NCBI GenBank assembly: GCA_031317595.1
Contig: JANCMB010000001.1
Span: 930,001 to 994,000, forward strand
Direction: 5' to 3'
Length of the DNA stretch: 64,000 nucleotides
From: Glutamicibacter sp. PS
GTDB taxonomy: Bacteria; Actinomycetota; Actinomycetes; Actinomycetales; Micrococcaceae
Part shown: positions 1-9,435 of the stretch, piece by piece
How the letters are laid out: the number at the start of each line of letters is the position of its first letter
How positions within the stretch are numbered: the first letter of the stretch is position 1
Notes under the pieces: generated by a model
What the model was told of the DNA's origin: nothing
The model's input: the letters and a program-made list of their open reading frames with translations, nothing else
Databases searched by the model: none
Made by a program: the position numbers and the translations under genes

Positions 1-723
1 GACGCCCGACGGGTGCTCACCGTCCTTGAGGCCGCCGGAGCCGTGGCCTGGAACGCGGCCGGGAAGAACCCGCGCACACCGGTGCGGATCGAGACCGAAC
101 ACGTCCAGTTGGCCATTGATCAGGCGGTGCAACGCTATGACCGAGATGGGGACCAGCACTACGACATCATCTCGGCGTTCATCAAGTCGATCCGCGGGTC
201 GGATGCGGATGCGGCACTCCACTATCTGGCGCGCATGCTCGCCGCGGGGGAGGACCCGCGATTTGTGGCGCGTCGGCTCATGATTAGCGCCTCGGAAGAT
301 ATTGGGATGGCCGACCCGAGCGCGTTGCCGCTGGCCGTGGCCGCGGCCCAGTCGGTGCAGTTGGTGGGCATGCCCGAGGCACGGATCATGCTGGCACAGG
401 CCACCGTTCATCTAGCCACCGCCCCGAAATCCAACGCCTCCTACATGGCGTTGAATCAGGCGCAGGCCGACGTGGCCGCAGGTAAGGGGTCACGGGTGCC
501 CGATCACCTGCGTGATGCGCACTATCCCGGCGCCAAGCAGCTGGGGCATGGGGTGGGGTACGTGTATTCACACGATGCGCCGCACTCCATCGCCACCCAG
601 CAGTACGCCCCGGACGATCTACTCGGAGTGGACTACTACCAGCCCACCGAGAACGGTGCCGAACGCTCCATCGGTCAACGCTTGTCGAAGTTACGCCAGA
701 TCATCCGGGGCAAGCGACAATAA
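1..723 (+). CDS. rarA: RarA/MgsA-type replication-associated recombination ATPase, C-terminal part (5' truncated by window)
   Basis: The frame is open from the first base (it reads [13 protein letters not shown], the sensor-2 region of the AAA+ module), so the gene starts before the window. What remains is the C-terminal clamp-loader-like lid and tetramerisation region: the block [20 protein letters not shown], the segment [14 protein letters not shown], and a C-terminal tail with [11 protein letters not shown], all characteristic of RarA (MgsA/WRNIP1). The family acts at stalled replication forks with SSB and the replisome. The N-terminal Walker motifs are outside the window. It is followed after 187 bp by rpsD on the same strand, with no clear terminator between them. 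The assignment is firm; only the start is missing. Confidence 0.93.
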   Translation, partial: DARRVLTVLEAAGAVAWNAAGKNPRTPVRIETEHVQLAIDQAVQRYDRDGDQHYDIISAFIKSIRGSDADAALHYLARMLAAGEDPRFVARRLMISASEDIGMADPSALPLAVAAAQSVQLVGMPEARIMLAQATVHLATAPKSNASYMALNQAQADVAAGKGSRVPDHLRDAHYPGAKQLGHGVGYVYSHDAPHSIATQQYAPDDLLGVDYYQPTENGAERSIGQRLSKLRQIIRGKRQ

Positions 724-910
724 TTGCGAGGATTCTCACGCCGGGCACATCGAGCTTCGTGGTGTAGACTTGATCCTTGGCTGGCAAGCCGGTGGACGAG
801 ATTCTCGCCGCACCGGTTGCAGTGTTAACGGGACGCGACGCCCGGGCACTCTCCATTGAACCGCGGAGGCCAGCCTTGCTCACGTCGCCAGAAAAGAAAA
901 GGACACATCA

Positions 911-1534
911 ATGGCTAACGCCCGTGCCCGCCGTACCGTGCGCCTCTCCCGCGCACTTGGCATTGCCCTGACCCCGAAGGCCGAAAAGTACATGGAGCGC
1001 CGTCCGTACGGCCCCGGTCAGCACGGCCGTGCTCGCAAGAAGCAGGACAGTGACTACGCTGTGCGTTTGCGCGAAAAGCAGCGTCTGCGTGCCCAGTACG
1101 GCATCCGCGAGACCCAGATGCTGGCTGCCTTCAAGGAAGCCAAGCGCCTTGGCGGTCAGACCGGTGACAACCTGCTGGCCCTGCTCGAGACCCGCCTCGA
1201 CGCCCTGGTGCTGCGTGCCGGCTTCGCCCGCACCATCGCACAGGCCCGTCAGCTGGTCGTGCACCGCCACATCCTGGTCAACGGCCAGCGCGTGGACCGT
1301 CCGTCCTTCAAGGTGAAGCCGGGTCAGATGATCCACGTTCACGAGAAGAGCGAGAAGATGGTTCCGTTCCAGCTTGCCGCCACCGGCGAGCACAAGAACG
1401 TGCTGCCGGCCGTTCCGGGCTACCTGGACGTCAAGCTCGAGTCGCTGCAGGCTACCCTGCTGCGCGCTCCTGAGCGTGCCGAGATCCCGGTGACCTGCGA
1501 AGAGAACCTCGTGGTCGAGTACTACGCACGCTAA
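911..1534 (+). CDS. rpsD: 30S ribosomal protein S4
   Basis: A 207-residue S4 of normal length. It is a primary 16S rRNA binder that nucleates assembly of the 30S body and acts in decoding fidelity. The N-terminus carries the basic ARARRTVRLSRALG segment and the conserved YGPGQHGRARKKQ block, followed by the S4 RNA-binding domain (about residues 95-155, with RLDALVLRAGFA and ARQLVVHRHILVNGQRV). There are no N-terminal zinc cysteines except C203 near the C-terminus, so this is the zinc-independent form. ATG is preceded by AAAAGGAC as ribosome-binding site. It is monocistronic here, unlike the spc/alpha operon location in many bacteria, which is usual for these actinobacteria. Confidence 0.98.
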   Translation: MANARARRTVRLSRALGIALTPKAEKYMERRPYGPGQHGRARKKQDSDYAVRLREKQRLRAQYGIRETQMLAAFKEAKRLGGQTGDNLLALLETRLDALVLRAGFARTIAQARQLVVHRHILVNGQRVDRPSFKVKPGQMIHVHEKSEKMVPFQLAATGEHKNVLPAVPGYLDVKLESLQATLLRAPERAEIPVTCEENLVVEYYAR

Positions 1535-1547
1535 ATCTAGGTGCGTT

Positions 1548-1585
1548 CCAAGGGCCCGTAGCCGCTATCGGCTGCGGGCCCTTGG
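1548..1585 (+). terminator. Hairpin terminator after rpsD
   Basis: A 17-bp stem (CCAAGGGCCCGTAGCCG paired with CGGCTGCGGGCCCTTGG, one G-U wobble) closes on a 4-nt loop. No T-tract follows, so it is a strong hairpin of the type common in high-GC actinobacteria, not a classical U-tailed terminator. Confidence 0.75.
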
Positions 1586-1657
1586 GCTAACTAACACCCA
1601 GCGTTGCCGGTTCGATAAGGTGGACTGGCAACAAAACCCAAGCGGAAGAGGAAGCAC

Positions 1658-2029
1658 ATGTCGGGTTCGGATATTGCGGGGTTAATCGCCGCGGGCGTTT
1701 TCGCGGTTCTCGTGGCACTGCTGGCGGTGCCGATTCTTAAACTGGGTAAGGTCTTCGATGAGCTACGTGGTTCGATCAAGGAGCTCTCCGATGGCACCAC
1801 CCCGCTCTTGGGTGAGGTGACCACCACGGTGGCGACCACCAACGACCAGCTCAAGAAGGTCGATACGATCACCTCGAATATGTCTGATGCCACGGCCAAC
1901 GTTTCGGCCCTGTCCTCGCTGGTCGCCGCGACCGTGGGCAAGCCGCTGATCAAGGTGGCCGCCTTCACCGCCGGTGTGAAGGAAGCGATGAACGCAAAGC
2001 CGCGCGGTACGCACCGCCGCAGCCGCTAA
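1658..2029 (+). CDS. DUF948 membrane-anchored protein
   Basis: A 123-residue protein with a single N-terminal membrane helix (about residues 5-27: IAGLIAAGVFAVLVALLAVP). A soluble Thr/Ser/Val-rich amphipathic helical region follows, with the LLGEVTTTVATTNDQLKKVD and ATVGKPLIKVAAF segments typical of DUF948. The family is conserved between rpsD and alaS in actinobacteria; its function is not established, and the methyl-accepting-like heptad pattern suggests a membrane-tethered coiled coil (inference). ATG follows a GGAAGAGGAAG ribosome-binding site. The next gene starts 10 bp downstream, so the two are probably co-expressed. Confidence 0.85.
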   Translation: MSGSDIAGLIAAGVFAVLVALLAVPILKLGKVFDELRGSIKELSDGTTPLLGEVTTTVATTNDQLKKVDTITSNMSDATANVSALSSLVAATVGKPLIKVAAFTAGVKEAMNAKPRGTHRRSR

Positions 2030-2039
2030 GGAGACTAGA

Positions 2040-2249
2040 ATGAAAAAGCTTTTCTGGGTTGCTCTCGGCGTGTCCGTCGGCGTGCTGGCGGCCAAGAAAT
2101 ACACCGAAATTTCCTCCGGGGCGGCACTTAACCGCCAGGTCGGGCGCTATGCGGACCGACTCTCGGATATTGGGCAGGCCTTCCGTGAGGGGATGGCCGC
2201 CCGCGAAGAAGAACTTCGTTCCGCCCTCGGCGTGAACGACGCTAAGTGA
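2040..2249 (+). CDS. Small hypothetical membrane protein (DUF948 partner)
   Basis: A 69-residue protein that I recognise only by position: actinobacteria usually carry a short gene between the DUF948 gene and alaS. The N-terminal hydrophobic stretch (about residues 4-18, LFWVALGVSVGVLAAKK) could be one short membrane helix. The remainder is amphipathic and charged (YADRLSDIGQAFREGMAAREEEL), probably a cytoplasmic helix. TAAGGAGACTAGA immediately before the ATG combines the previous stop codon with a good ribosome-binding site, which supports translation as an operon pair. No catalytic motif is visible. Confidence 0.75.
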   Translation: MKKLFWVALGVSVGVLAAKKYTEISSGAALNRQVGRYADRLSDIGQAFREGMAAREEELRSALGVNDAK

Positions 2250-2268
2250 AGGGATCATCCGCTCAACG

Positions 2269-4959
2269 ATGAAAACGCAGGAAATTGCCCGCCGTTGGAT
2301 CGACTTTTTCGCCGCTAAGGGCCACACCGCGGTTCCCAGCGCCTCGCTGGTCTCCTCTGATCCCTCGCTGCTGTTTACGGTGGCGGGCATGGTCCCGTTC
2401 ATCCCGTACCTGACCGCCCGTGAGGAGCCGCCATACTCGCGCGCCGTCTCCGTGCAGAAGTGCATCCGCACCGGAGATATCGAAGAGGTCGGTAAGACCG
2501 TACGCCACGGTACCTTCTTCCAGATGTGCGGCAACTTCTCCTTCGGTGACTACTTCAAGGAATCGGCGATTCCCTTCGCCTGGGAGCTGCTGACCTCGTC
2601 GGTGGAATCCGGAGGCTATGGCCTGGATCCCGAGCGCCTGTGGGTGACCGTCTACGAGGACGGCGACGAGAAGGACACCGAGGCCCGCCGCATCTGGGAA
2701 GAAGAGATCGGTGTGCCCCGCGAACGTGTGATCGGCACCGGCAAGGAAGATAATTACTGGAACACCGGTCAGCCCGGTCCCGGTGGCCCCTGCTCGGAGA
2801 TCTACTACGACCGTGGCCCGCAGTACGGGAAGGACGGCGGCCCGGCCGTCGATGAAACCCGCTTCATCGAGATCTGGAATCTGGTGTTCATGCAGTACCG
2901 GCTCTCCGCCGTGCGCTCGAAGACCGACTTCGACGTGGCCGGTGAACTGCCCAAGCGCAATATCGACACCGGGCTGGGTCTGGAACGTCTGGCGATGATC
3001 CTGCAGGGCGTCGAGAACATGTACGAAACCGACCAGGTGCGCCCGGTGCTTGATCGCGCCGCCGAACTGGCCGGGGTGGAGTACACCTCCACCGAGGATC
3101 CCGAGGATCCGAACCACGCCAACGATGTGCGCCTGCGCATGATCGCCGATCACGTACGCAGCGCCCTGATGCTGATTTCCGATGGCGTGACCCCGGGCAA
3201 CGAGGGCCGCGGCTATGTGCTGCGCCGCCTGATCCGTCGCGCGGTGCGTGCCATGCGCCTGATGGGTGTGGACTCCGAGGTGCTGCCGCAGCTACTGCCG
3301 GTTTCGCGCGATGCGATGAAGGGCGTCTACCCGCAGGTGGAGTCCGACTTCGAACGCATCGCCCGGGTGGCCTACGCCGAAGAGCGCGCCTTCCGCCGCA
3401 CCATCTCCTCGGGTACCACCCGCCTGGATGAGGCACTCGAGCAGGCCAAGGCCGCCGGTACGAACCTCTCCGGCGACGACGCCTTCACCTTGCACGATAC
3501 CTACGGCTTCCCGATCGACCTGACCTTGGAGATCGCTTCCGAGGCGGGGCTGAGCGTCGACGAGAAGCGCTTCCGTGAGCTGATGACCGAACAGCGCACC
3601 CGTGCGCAGAAGGACGCCAAGGCCAAGAAGGCCGGCCACGCCGATCTCAGCGTCTTCAACAAGCTCGCCGAGTCCGGCGCGGTGCACTTCACCGGCTATG
3701 ACACGCTCAATGGCGAGTCGAAGATCCGCGGCATCGTTCGCGATGGGCAGTTGGTGCCCTTTGCCGAACAGGGCCAACAGGTGGATCTGGTGCTTGAGGA
3801 AACCCCGTTCTACGCCGAGGCCGGTGGCCAGGCCGGTGACGTGGGATTGATCCACGGTGATGGTTTCGTCCTCGAGGTCACCGACGTGCAGGCCCCGGTT
3901 AAGGGTTTGAACGTGCACAAGGTTCTGGTGCGCGAGGGTGAACTGCCCGCCGAGGCACTGGTACGCACCGAAGTGGACGCAATCCGCCGCCACTCCGGCG
4001 AACAGGCCCACTCAGCCACCCACCTGGTGCACGCCGCGCTGCGCGACCTGCTCGGGCCCACCGCCACGCAGGCCGGTTCCTTTAACAAGGCAGGCTACCT
4101 GCGCTTCGACTTCTCCTGGACCGAGGCGCTATCTTCTGCCACGCGCGCCGAAATCGAAGAGGTCGTCAACCAGGCCATCGTGGCGAACCACGACGTGATC
4201 AGCAATGAGATGTCGTTGGATGCCGCGAAGAAACTTGGTGCGATGAGCCTGTTCGGTGAGAAGTACGGCAATTCGGTGCGCGTTGTGGAGATGAACGGCG
4301 CCTGGTCGCGCGAACTGTGCGGTGGTACTCACGTGGGCTCGACCGCCCGCATTGGCCAGCTGACCCTGCTTTCGGAGGCATCGGTCGGGTCGGGTAACCG
4401 CCGCGTCGAAGCCCTGGTGGGTATGGAGGCCTTCCGTCATGGGGCCGCCGAACGCGCCCTGGTTTCGGAGCTGACCGGCATGTTCAAGGTCCCCAGCGAG
4501 CAGGTGCTCGACCGCGTCTCGGACACCGTGGCCAAGCTCAAGGCCGCCGAGAAGCAGATCGCCGAAATGAAGTCGGCCGCGCTACTGGCCCAGAGCAGCG
4601 CGCTGCTCGCCGACGTTGAATCGCTCAACGGTGTCAAGCTCTTGGCTCATGATGCCGGTGCCGTGGATTCGGCCGATGCCTTGCGCACGCTGGCGCTGGA
4701 TCTGCGCGGCAAGATCGGTTCCGACCCGGCCGTGATCGTGTTGATCGGTCAGGCCGGCGGACGCCCGCTGGTGCTCGCCGTGACCAACGAGGCGGCACGC
4801 TCCGCCGGTTTCAAGGCCGGCGCGCTGGTGCGCACCGCTACCTCCGTGCTCGGCGGTGGCGGCGGCGGCAAGGACGATATGGCTCAGGGTGGCGGGCAGG
4901 ATGCCTCGCGCATCGGCGAGGCCCTGGCGGCCATCCGCTCCGCGGTGGCCAATGCCTGA
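2269..4959 (+). CDS. alaS: Alanine--tRNA ligase
   Basis: An 896-residue AlaRS of full length that charges tRNA-Ala. The N-terminal class II catalytic core (about 1-240) includes SLLFTVAGMVPFIPYL, the RTGDIEEVG segment and GPCSEIYYDRG. The tRNA-recognition region follows. The editing domain carries the zinc motif H581-SAT-H585 and C684-GGT-H688, needed to clear Ser/Gly-tRNA-Ala. The C-Ala/DHHA1 domain ends with a glycine-rich GGGGGGKDDMAQGGGQD segment, typical of AlaRS. The ATG is preceded by GAAGGGAT about 14 nt upstream. The stop overlaps ruvX by 8 nt, indicating translational coupling. Confidence 0.98.
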   Translation: MKTQEIARRWIDFFAAKGHTAVPSASLVSSDPSLLFTVAGMVPFIPYLTAREEPPYSRAVSVQKCIRTGDIEEVGKTVRHGTFFQMCGNFSFGDYFKESAIPFAWELLTSSVESGGYGLDPERLWVTVYEDGDEKDTEARRIWEEEIGVPRERVIGTGKEDNYWNTGQPGPGGPCSEIYYDRGPQYGKDGGPAVDETRFIEIWNLVFMQYRLSAVRSKTDFDVAGELPKRNIDTGLGLERLAMILQGVENMYETDQVRPVLDRAAELAGVEYTSTEDPEDPNHANDVRLRMIADHVRSALMLISDGVTPGNEGRGYVLRRLIRRAVRAMRLMGVDSEVLPQLLPVSRDAMKGVYPQVESDFERIARVAYAEERAFRRTISSGTTRLDEALEQAKAAGTNLSGDDAFTLHDTYGFPIDLTLEIASEAGLSVDEKRFRELMTEQRTRAQKDAKAKKAGHADLSVFNKLAESGAVHFTGYDTLNGESKIRGIVRDGQLVPFAEQGQQVDLVLEETPFYAEAGGQAGDVGLIHGDGFVLEVTDVQAPVKGLNVHKVLVREGELPAEALVRTEVDAIRRHSGEQAHSATHLVHAALRDLLGPTATQAGSFNKAGYLRFDFSWTEALSSATRAEIEEVVNQAIVANHDVISNEMSLDAAKKLGAMSLFGEKYGNSVRVVEMNGAWSRELCGGTHVGSTARIGQLTLLSEASVGSGNRRVEALVGMEAFRHGAAERALVSELTGMFKVPSEQVLDRVSDTVAKLKAAEKQIAEMKSAALLAQSSALLADVESLNGVKLLAHDAGAVDSADALRTLALDLRGKIGSDPAVIVLIGQAGGRPLVLAVTNEAARSAGFKAGALVRTATSVLGGGGGGKDDMAQGGGQDASRIGEALAAIRSAVANA

Positions 4960-5425
4960 GTTGGCGATGGGCGTCGACGTGGGCCTGGCCCGCGTCGGCG
5001 TCGCCGTATCCGATCCGCACGGGGTGCTGGCCACCCCGGTGATGACCCTGCGCCGCGACGCGAAGAAGAATTCCGATCTGCGGATGCTGTTGCGCATTAT
5101 TGCGGATCGTGGGGTCAGCGAGGTGTTCGTCGGTGAGCCGCGTTCCCTCTCGGGGCAGGACACCGAGTCCACTCGGATGGCCCGCGCCTATGCGATCGAC
5201 CTGGCCGAGCGTGCCCACGAGGCGCAGCAGGAGTTGTCGGTGTATCTCATCGACGAACGGCTGAGCACGGTCAGCGCCCACCGAATGCTGCACGAATCGG
5301 GTCGCAAAATGCAGCAGCACCGCGAAGTCGTCGACCAGGTGGCCGCGGTCAATATTTTGCAACAGGTGCTGGACGCACGGCGTAACGACGCCCGCGTGCA
5401 GGCAAGCCGCGTCGTGGTGAAGTAA
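4952..5425 (+). CDS. ruvX: RuvX/YqgF pre-16S rRNA nuclease (Holliday-junction resolvase-like)
   Basis: A 157-residue RNase H-fold protein. The first strand carries the catalytic Asp in GVDVGLARVGVAVSD, and the core motif VGEPRSLSG, the segment YLIDERLSTVSAHRMLHESG and the last acidic region VDQVAAVNIL follow. Family members mature the 5' end of 16S rRNA in E. coli (YqgF); the Holliday-junction role is suggested by fold only. I chose the ATG at 4952 (MPELAMGVDVG), which overlaps the alaS stop by 8 nt. Longer upstream reading would run through alaS coding sequence and gives a non-family N-terminus. It precedes mltG by 35 bp. Confidence 0.93.
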   Translation: MPELAMGVDVGLARVGVAVSDPHGVLATPVMTLRRDAKKNSDLRMLLRIIADRGVSEVFVGEPRSLSGQDTESTRMARAYAIDLAERAHEAQQELSVYLIDERLSTVSAHRMLHESGRKMQQHREVVDQVAAVNILQQVLDARRNDARVQASRVVVK

Positions 5426-5460
5426 CCCTTCGCCCCGCACGCCCCACATGGAGAGAGATT

Positions 5461-6819
5461 ATGGGCGACGAGCATAACCCGGCCAATATCCCGTCATCGC
5501 TGCCCGAGCTGCTGCGCCGCTGGGCCGGTGGAACACGCCCGGGAGAACTACCGACCCCGGGAGCCCCGGAAATCACCGGTGCCCCGTTAGGTGGTGCGGA
5601 CTTCACCGCGGCGCCCGAGGCCGAGCACCCGCACGCAGAGCAGTCCGCCGCGTACGACGCCGAGGCCGAGCACGCTGAGCAGCATCCGATCACCGGGCAA
5701 ATGCCGCTGGCCGAAACTTCGGTTTTTACCGAGCATGAGCCCAAACCGCGGCGCACCAAGCGTCGGCGCAACCTGGTGATGCTTGCCACCGTGCTAATTT
5801 TTGCCCTGGTCGTGACCGGGTCGGTGTTCTTCATCAAAACCATCTACAAGCAGTTCAACCCGGATGACTTCACCGGACCCAAGGGGCCCGTGGTGGAAGT
5901 CACCGTCAAGGATGGCTGGGGTGCGAAGATTGTTGGTTCGGTGCTGGCCGAGAAGAAGGTCGTGGCCAGCGAGAAGCTCTTCGTGAAGGCGGTGGAGGAC
6001 TTCGTCGCCACCCATGAGGAGGGCACCACGATTCACCCGGGCACCTATCAGCTGAACACGAATTTGCCGGCCTCCGACGCCGCCGAAATCATGCTGGATA
6101 ACCGCCCGGACAAGGTGGTCTATGTGGGGCTGAAGGCCAATGTGCGGCTCAAGGACTCGTTGAAGGAAATCGCCAAGGGTTCCGGGCTGCAGGAAAAGCA
6201 GTTGCGTGAGCTCGCCGATGACCCGCAGGCCTTTGGGCTGCCCGAGTCGGTGCCGAATCTTGAGGGCTGGCTACACCCGGGGGAGTACCGCTTCCCGCTG
6301 GAGACCGAAGCCAGCGAGATTTTGCAGACCATGGTGGATAACACCAAGAAGGCCCTGAGCGAGCAGGGCGTCGATGATCTCAGCGAAGGATATCGCTACC
6401 TGAAGATCGCCTCGATTTTGCAGGCCGAGGCCCGTCCGAAAGATTATGCGACGGTGGCCGGTGCCATCGACAACCGACTCTCACCGAATAACCGCGAAAC
6501 CCACGGGCTCTTGCAGGTGGATTCCACAGTGATCTATGGATTGGATCGCTACTCGTTGCAGTTCAGCCAGGCCGAACGCAAGGACGCCTCGAACCGCTAC
6601 AACTCCTATGTGCACAAGGGCCTGCCGCCCACGCCGATCGGTTCCCCGGCGCTTCCGGCGATCCGTGCCGCGATCAACCCGGTACCCAATGATTACTACT
6701 ACTGGGTGACGGTCAACACCATCACCGGCGAAACGAAGTTTGCGCGGACCTTCGCCGACCATCAGAAGAATCAGCAGCAGTTCCGCGACTTCTGCTCGGC
6801 GAATCCGGAGGCTTGCTAA
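5461..6819 (+). CDS. mltG: MltG-type endolytic murein transglycosylase
   Basis: A 452-residue membrane-anchored protein. About 100 cytoplasmic residues, rich in Pro, Glu, Ala and His (EAEHPHAEQSAAYDAEAEHA), precede RRRNLVML and one membrane helix (about 105-126). The extracellular YceG domain follows, with LPNLEGWLHPGEYRFP, the catalytic segment ASILQAEA (conserved Glu at 323) and the terminal PTPIGSPALPAIRAAINP block. MltG cuts nascent glycan strands and sets their length in cell-wall synthesis. GGAGAGAG just before the ATG is a strong ribosome-binding site. The stop codon overlaps the aroE start (TAATG). The extended acidic/His-rich cytoplasmic tail is typical of actinobacterial members and may be an interaction segment (inference). 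Confidence 0.94.
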   Translation: MGDEHNPANIPSSLPELLRRWAGGTRPGELPTPGAPEITGAPLGGADFTAAPEAEHPHAEQSAAYDAEAEHAEQHPITGQMPLAETSVFTEHEPKPRRTKRRRNLVMLATVLIFALVVTGSVFFIKTIYKQFNPDDFTGPKGPVVEVTVKDGWGAKIVGSVLAEKKVVASEKLFVKAVEDFVATHEEGTTIHPGTYQLNTNLPASDAAEIMLDNRPDKVVYVGLKANVRLKDSLKEIAKGSGLQEKQLRELADDPQAFGLPESVPNLEGWLHPGEYRFPLETEASEILQTMVDNTKKALSEQGVDDLSEGYRYLKIASILQAEARPKDYATVAGAIDNRLSPNNRETHGLLQVDSTVIYGLDRYSLQFSQAERKDASNRYNSYVHKGLPPTPIGSPALPAIRAAINPVPNDYYYWVTVNTITGETKFARTFADHQKNQQQFRDFCSANPEAC

Positions 6820-7649
6820 TGCTACGCGCCGCCGTCCTCGGCCAACCCATCGGCCACTCCAAGTCCCCGGTGTTGCACAGCACCGCCTACGCGCTGCTCG
6901 AGGTGCCGATCGATTACCGGGCCATTGACCTGTCCCCGGAACAGGCCGAGGCACAGGCGGCCGAGCTGCGTGCCGGGGGCTGGGCGGGTTGTTCGGTCAC
7001 CATGCCGCTGAAGGACGTGTTCGTGCCCCTGATGGACGAGCTGAGCGATCGGGTGCGCCAGTTGGGCGCGCTGAACACCATCATCGTTGACGCGCAGGGC
7101 CGTTTGCGCGGGGAGAATACCGACGTCGACGGCATCCTTGGAGCCCTAGCCGACGCCGGGGTGCGCCAGGTCGAGCGGCTCACCGTGCTCGGGGCCGGCA
7201 ACACCACCCTGGCGGCCGTGGCCGCCGGTGCCGAACTGGGTGTGCGCGAGCTGCGCATCGTGCTGCGCAACGAGCTCAAGGCCCAGAAGGTCGCCGCCCT
7301 GGCCGAAGAGTTGGGCATGCATGTGCGCGTCGAGGAGCTGGGCTCGCTTGGCGAAGGCGCCTTAGCCGCGGACCCGCTGGTGATTAGCACCCTGCCACCG
7401 CATGGGGCCGATGATTGGCTGTCCGCGCTCGGGGCTGGCACCGGGGTGCTCCTGGACGTGGCCTATGACCCATGGCCCTCGGCCCTGGCCGAAAGCTGGG
7501 TCGGGCCGGTGCTCAGCGGCGAACATATGTTGGTGCACCAGGCCGTGGAGCAGGTCCGCCTTTTTAGTGGCGTGAACTTCGATGAGTCGGTGCGTGAAAA
7601 CGTCACAAATGCCCTATACGCCAGCATCGGACTTCATCGAGAAGGCTAA
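6819..7649 (+). CDS. aroE: Shikimate dehydrogenase
   Basis: A 276-residue AroE that reduces 3-dehydroshikimate to shikimate, step 4 of the aromatic pathway. The substrate-binding S14-K-S16-P appears in GHSKSPVLH, the catalytic lysine is K65 in MPLKD, the ENTDVDG motif follows, and the NADP-binding loop is [12 protein letters not shown] (the usual form is GAGGxA). I chose ATG 6819, not the in-frame TTG at 6813, because the CGGAGG ribosome-binding site lies about 8 nt before the ATG but only 1-2 nt before the TTG. It overlaps mltG by one base. C-terminal [12 protein letters not shown] matches the family. Confidence 0.96.
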   Translation: MLRAAVLGQPIGHSKSPVLHSTAYALLEVPIDYRAIDLSPEQAEAQAAELRAGGWAGCSVTMPLKDVFVPLMDELSDRVRQLGALNTIIVDAQGRLRGENTDVDGILGALADAGVRQVERLTVLGAGNTTLAAVAAGAELGVRELRIVLRNELKAQKVAALAEELGMHVRVEELGSLGEGALAADPLVISTLPPHGADDWLSALGAGTGVLLDVAYDPWPSALAESWVGPVLSGEHMLVHQAVEQVRLFSGVNFDESVRENVTNALYASIGLHREG

Positions 7650-7678
7650 TCCGGTCATGTCATGGCAAAATTGATGCC

Positions 7679-8878
7679 ATGTTGCGTTGGTTGACGGCGG
7701 GCGAATCCCATGGCCCGGCACTCGTTGGAATTCTTGAAGGACTACCCGCCGGGGTTTCGGTGGACTCACAGGTCGTGCGTGATGCACTGGCCCGCCGGCG
7801 GCTCGGCTATGGCCGCGGTGCCCGCATGAAGTTTGAGCAGGACCAGGTCACCTTCCTTGGCGGTGTCCGCCACGGCAAGTCGCAGGGCGGCCCGGTGGCC
7901 ATCCAGATCGGCAACACCGAATGGCCCAAGTGGGAAAAGGTGATGAACGCCGACGAGGTGGACCTCGACGAGCTGGCCGCCATGGCGCGCAACGCACCAT
8001 TGACCCGCCCGCGTCCGGGCCACGCCGACTTCACCGGCATGCAGAAGTACGGTTTCGAGGATGCCCGTCCGGTGCTTGAGCGGGCCAGCGCCCGCGAAAC
8101 CGCCGCCCGAGTGGCCCTCGGTTCCGTGGCGCAGGCGTTCCTGCGCGAACTGGGTATCGAGTTGGTCTCGCACACCACCGCCATCGGCACCGTCAGTGCC
8201 CCGGCCGACGCCCCGCTACCCACGGCCGCCGATGTGGCCGCGCTGGATGCCGACCCACTGCGTTGCTTCCACGCAGAGACCAGCCAGGCCATGGTGGCCG
8301 AAGTCGACGACGCACACAAGGCCGGGGAAACCCTCGGCGGCGTGGTCGAGGTTCTTGCCTACAACCTGCCTCCAGGTCTGGGCTCCTACGTGCACTGGGA
8401 CCGCCGTCTTGACGCGCGTCTGGCCGGCGCGCTGATGGGCATTCAGGCCATTAAGGGTGTTGAGGTCGGCGACGGATTCGAAACCGCGGCCCGTCGTGGT
8501 TCGGCTGCCCATGACGAAATTGAACGTGACGAACAGGGTGTTATCCGCCGCGCCTCGGGTCGTGCCGGCGGTATCGAGGGTGGCATGTCCATCGGCGAGG
8601 TGCTGCGCGTACGCGCCGGCATGAAGCCCATTGCCACCGTGCCGCGCGCCCTGCGCACCATTGACACCGCCTCCGGCGAAGCCACCACCGCACACCACCA
8701 GCGTTCGGACGTCTGTGCCGTTCCCGCTGCCGGCGTCGTGGCCGAAGCCATGGTGGCACTGGTGCTCGCCCAGGCTGTATTGGAGAAGTTCGGCGGCGAC
8801 TCGGTGGCCGAAACCAAGCGGAACCTGGAGTCGTACCTGGCGGCAATCCCTGAGTCGTTGGAGTCGACCGGGGTATAA
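7679..8878 (+). CDS. aroC: Chorismate synthase
   Basis: A 399-residue enzyme that makes chorismate from EPSP using reduced FMN, the last shared aromatic step. Family signatures are visible: [23 protein letters not shown] at the N-terminus, the [11 protein letters not shown] stretch, [40 protein letters not shown] in pieces across residues 100-145, and [19 protein letters not shown] near the C-terminus. The N-terminus aligns with the family start. No convincing ribosome-binding site precedes the ATG; the 29-bp gap to aroE holds a small GGCA/TGCC repeat. The stop codon abuts the aroK ATG with zero spacing. Confidence 0.97.
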   Translation: MLRWLTAGESHGPALVGILEGLPAGVSVDSQVVRDALARRRLGYGRGARMKFEQDQVTFLGGVRHGKSQGGPVAIQIGNTEWPKWEKVMNADEVDLDELAAMARNAPLTRPRPGHADFTGMQKYGFEDARPVLERASARETAARVALGSVAQAFLRELGIELVSHTTAIGTVSAPADAPLPTAADVAALDADPLRCFHAETSQAMVAEVDDAHKAGETLGGVVEVLAYNLPPGLGSYVHWDRRLDARLAGALMGIQAIKGVEVGDGFETAARRGSAAHDEIERDEQGVIRRASGRAGGIEGGMSIGEVLRVRAGMKPIATVPRALRTIDTASGEATTAHHQRSDVCAVPAAGVVAEAMVALVLAQAVLEKFGGDSVAETKRNLESYLAAIPESLESTGV

Positions 8879-9373
8879 ATGATCTATCTCATTGGTCCCA
8901 TGGCCAGCGGCAAGTCCACCATTGGGCGGTCGCTGGCCATTGCCCTGTCCACCGACTTCGCCGACACCGACGCGGTGATCACCGAGGCCCACGGCCCGAT
9001 CCCACAGATTTTCGCCACCCACGGGGAGTCCTACTTCCGCAGTCTCGAGTCTCAGGCGCTGGCGCAAACGCGGGCAGGGGTTATCGCCACCGGCGGCGGC
9101 ATAGTGGTCAACCCGCAAAATCATGCCGCGCTACGCCGCGGTACGGTCATCTATTTGGAGCTCTCCGAACGGACCGCTCAAGGCCGTCTACCTGCTGATG
9201 ATGGGAGGCCCCTGCTAAGTGGCGATGATCGCATTGCGCGCTGGACGCAGCTCTACGAACAGCGCCGAACTACCTATGAATTCCTAGCTGACTTGACAGT
9301 TAACGTGGATGATCGCTCGGTCGACGAGGTCGTAGCGCTCATTGAAGAGCATGTGATTCGCACCACGAGATAG
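8879..9373 (+). CDS. aroK: Shikimate kinase
   Basis: A 164-residue P-loop kinase that phosphorylates shikimate at the 3-hydroxyl. The Walker A motif is GPMASGKST (residues 6-14), the shikimate-binding Asp lies in FADTDAVI, the ESYFRSLES segment supplies the conserved Arg/Glu, and the glycine-rich GGGIVVNP lies near residue 78. The lid contains DDGRPLL. The ATG directly follows the aroC stop, so translation is probably coupled. Length and motifs are normal for AroK. A GC-rich 6-bp inverted repeat follows in the short gap before aroB. Confidence 0.95.
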   Translation: MIYLIGPMASGKSTIGRSLAIALSTDFADTDAVITEAHGPIPQIFATHGESYFRSLESQALAQTRAGVIATGGGIVVNPQNHAALRRGTVIYLELSERTAQGRLPADDGRPLLSGDDRIARWTQLYEQRRTTYEFLADLTVNVDDRSVDEVVALIEEHVIRTTR

Positions 9374-9435
9374 TTTGCGCGCGCCGCTGCGCGCGTACCC
9401 TAGATAGATCAGCACCATGAGGAGGATCTCGACGG

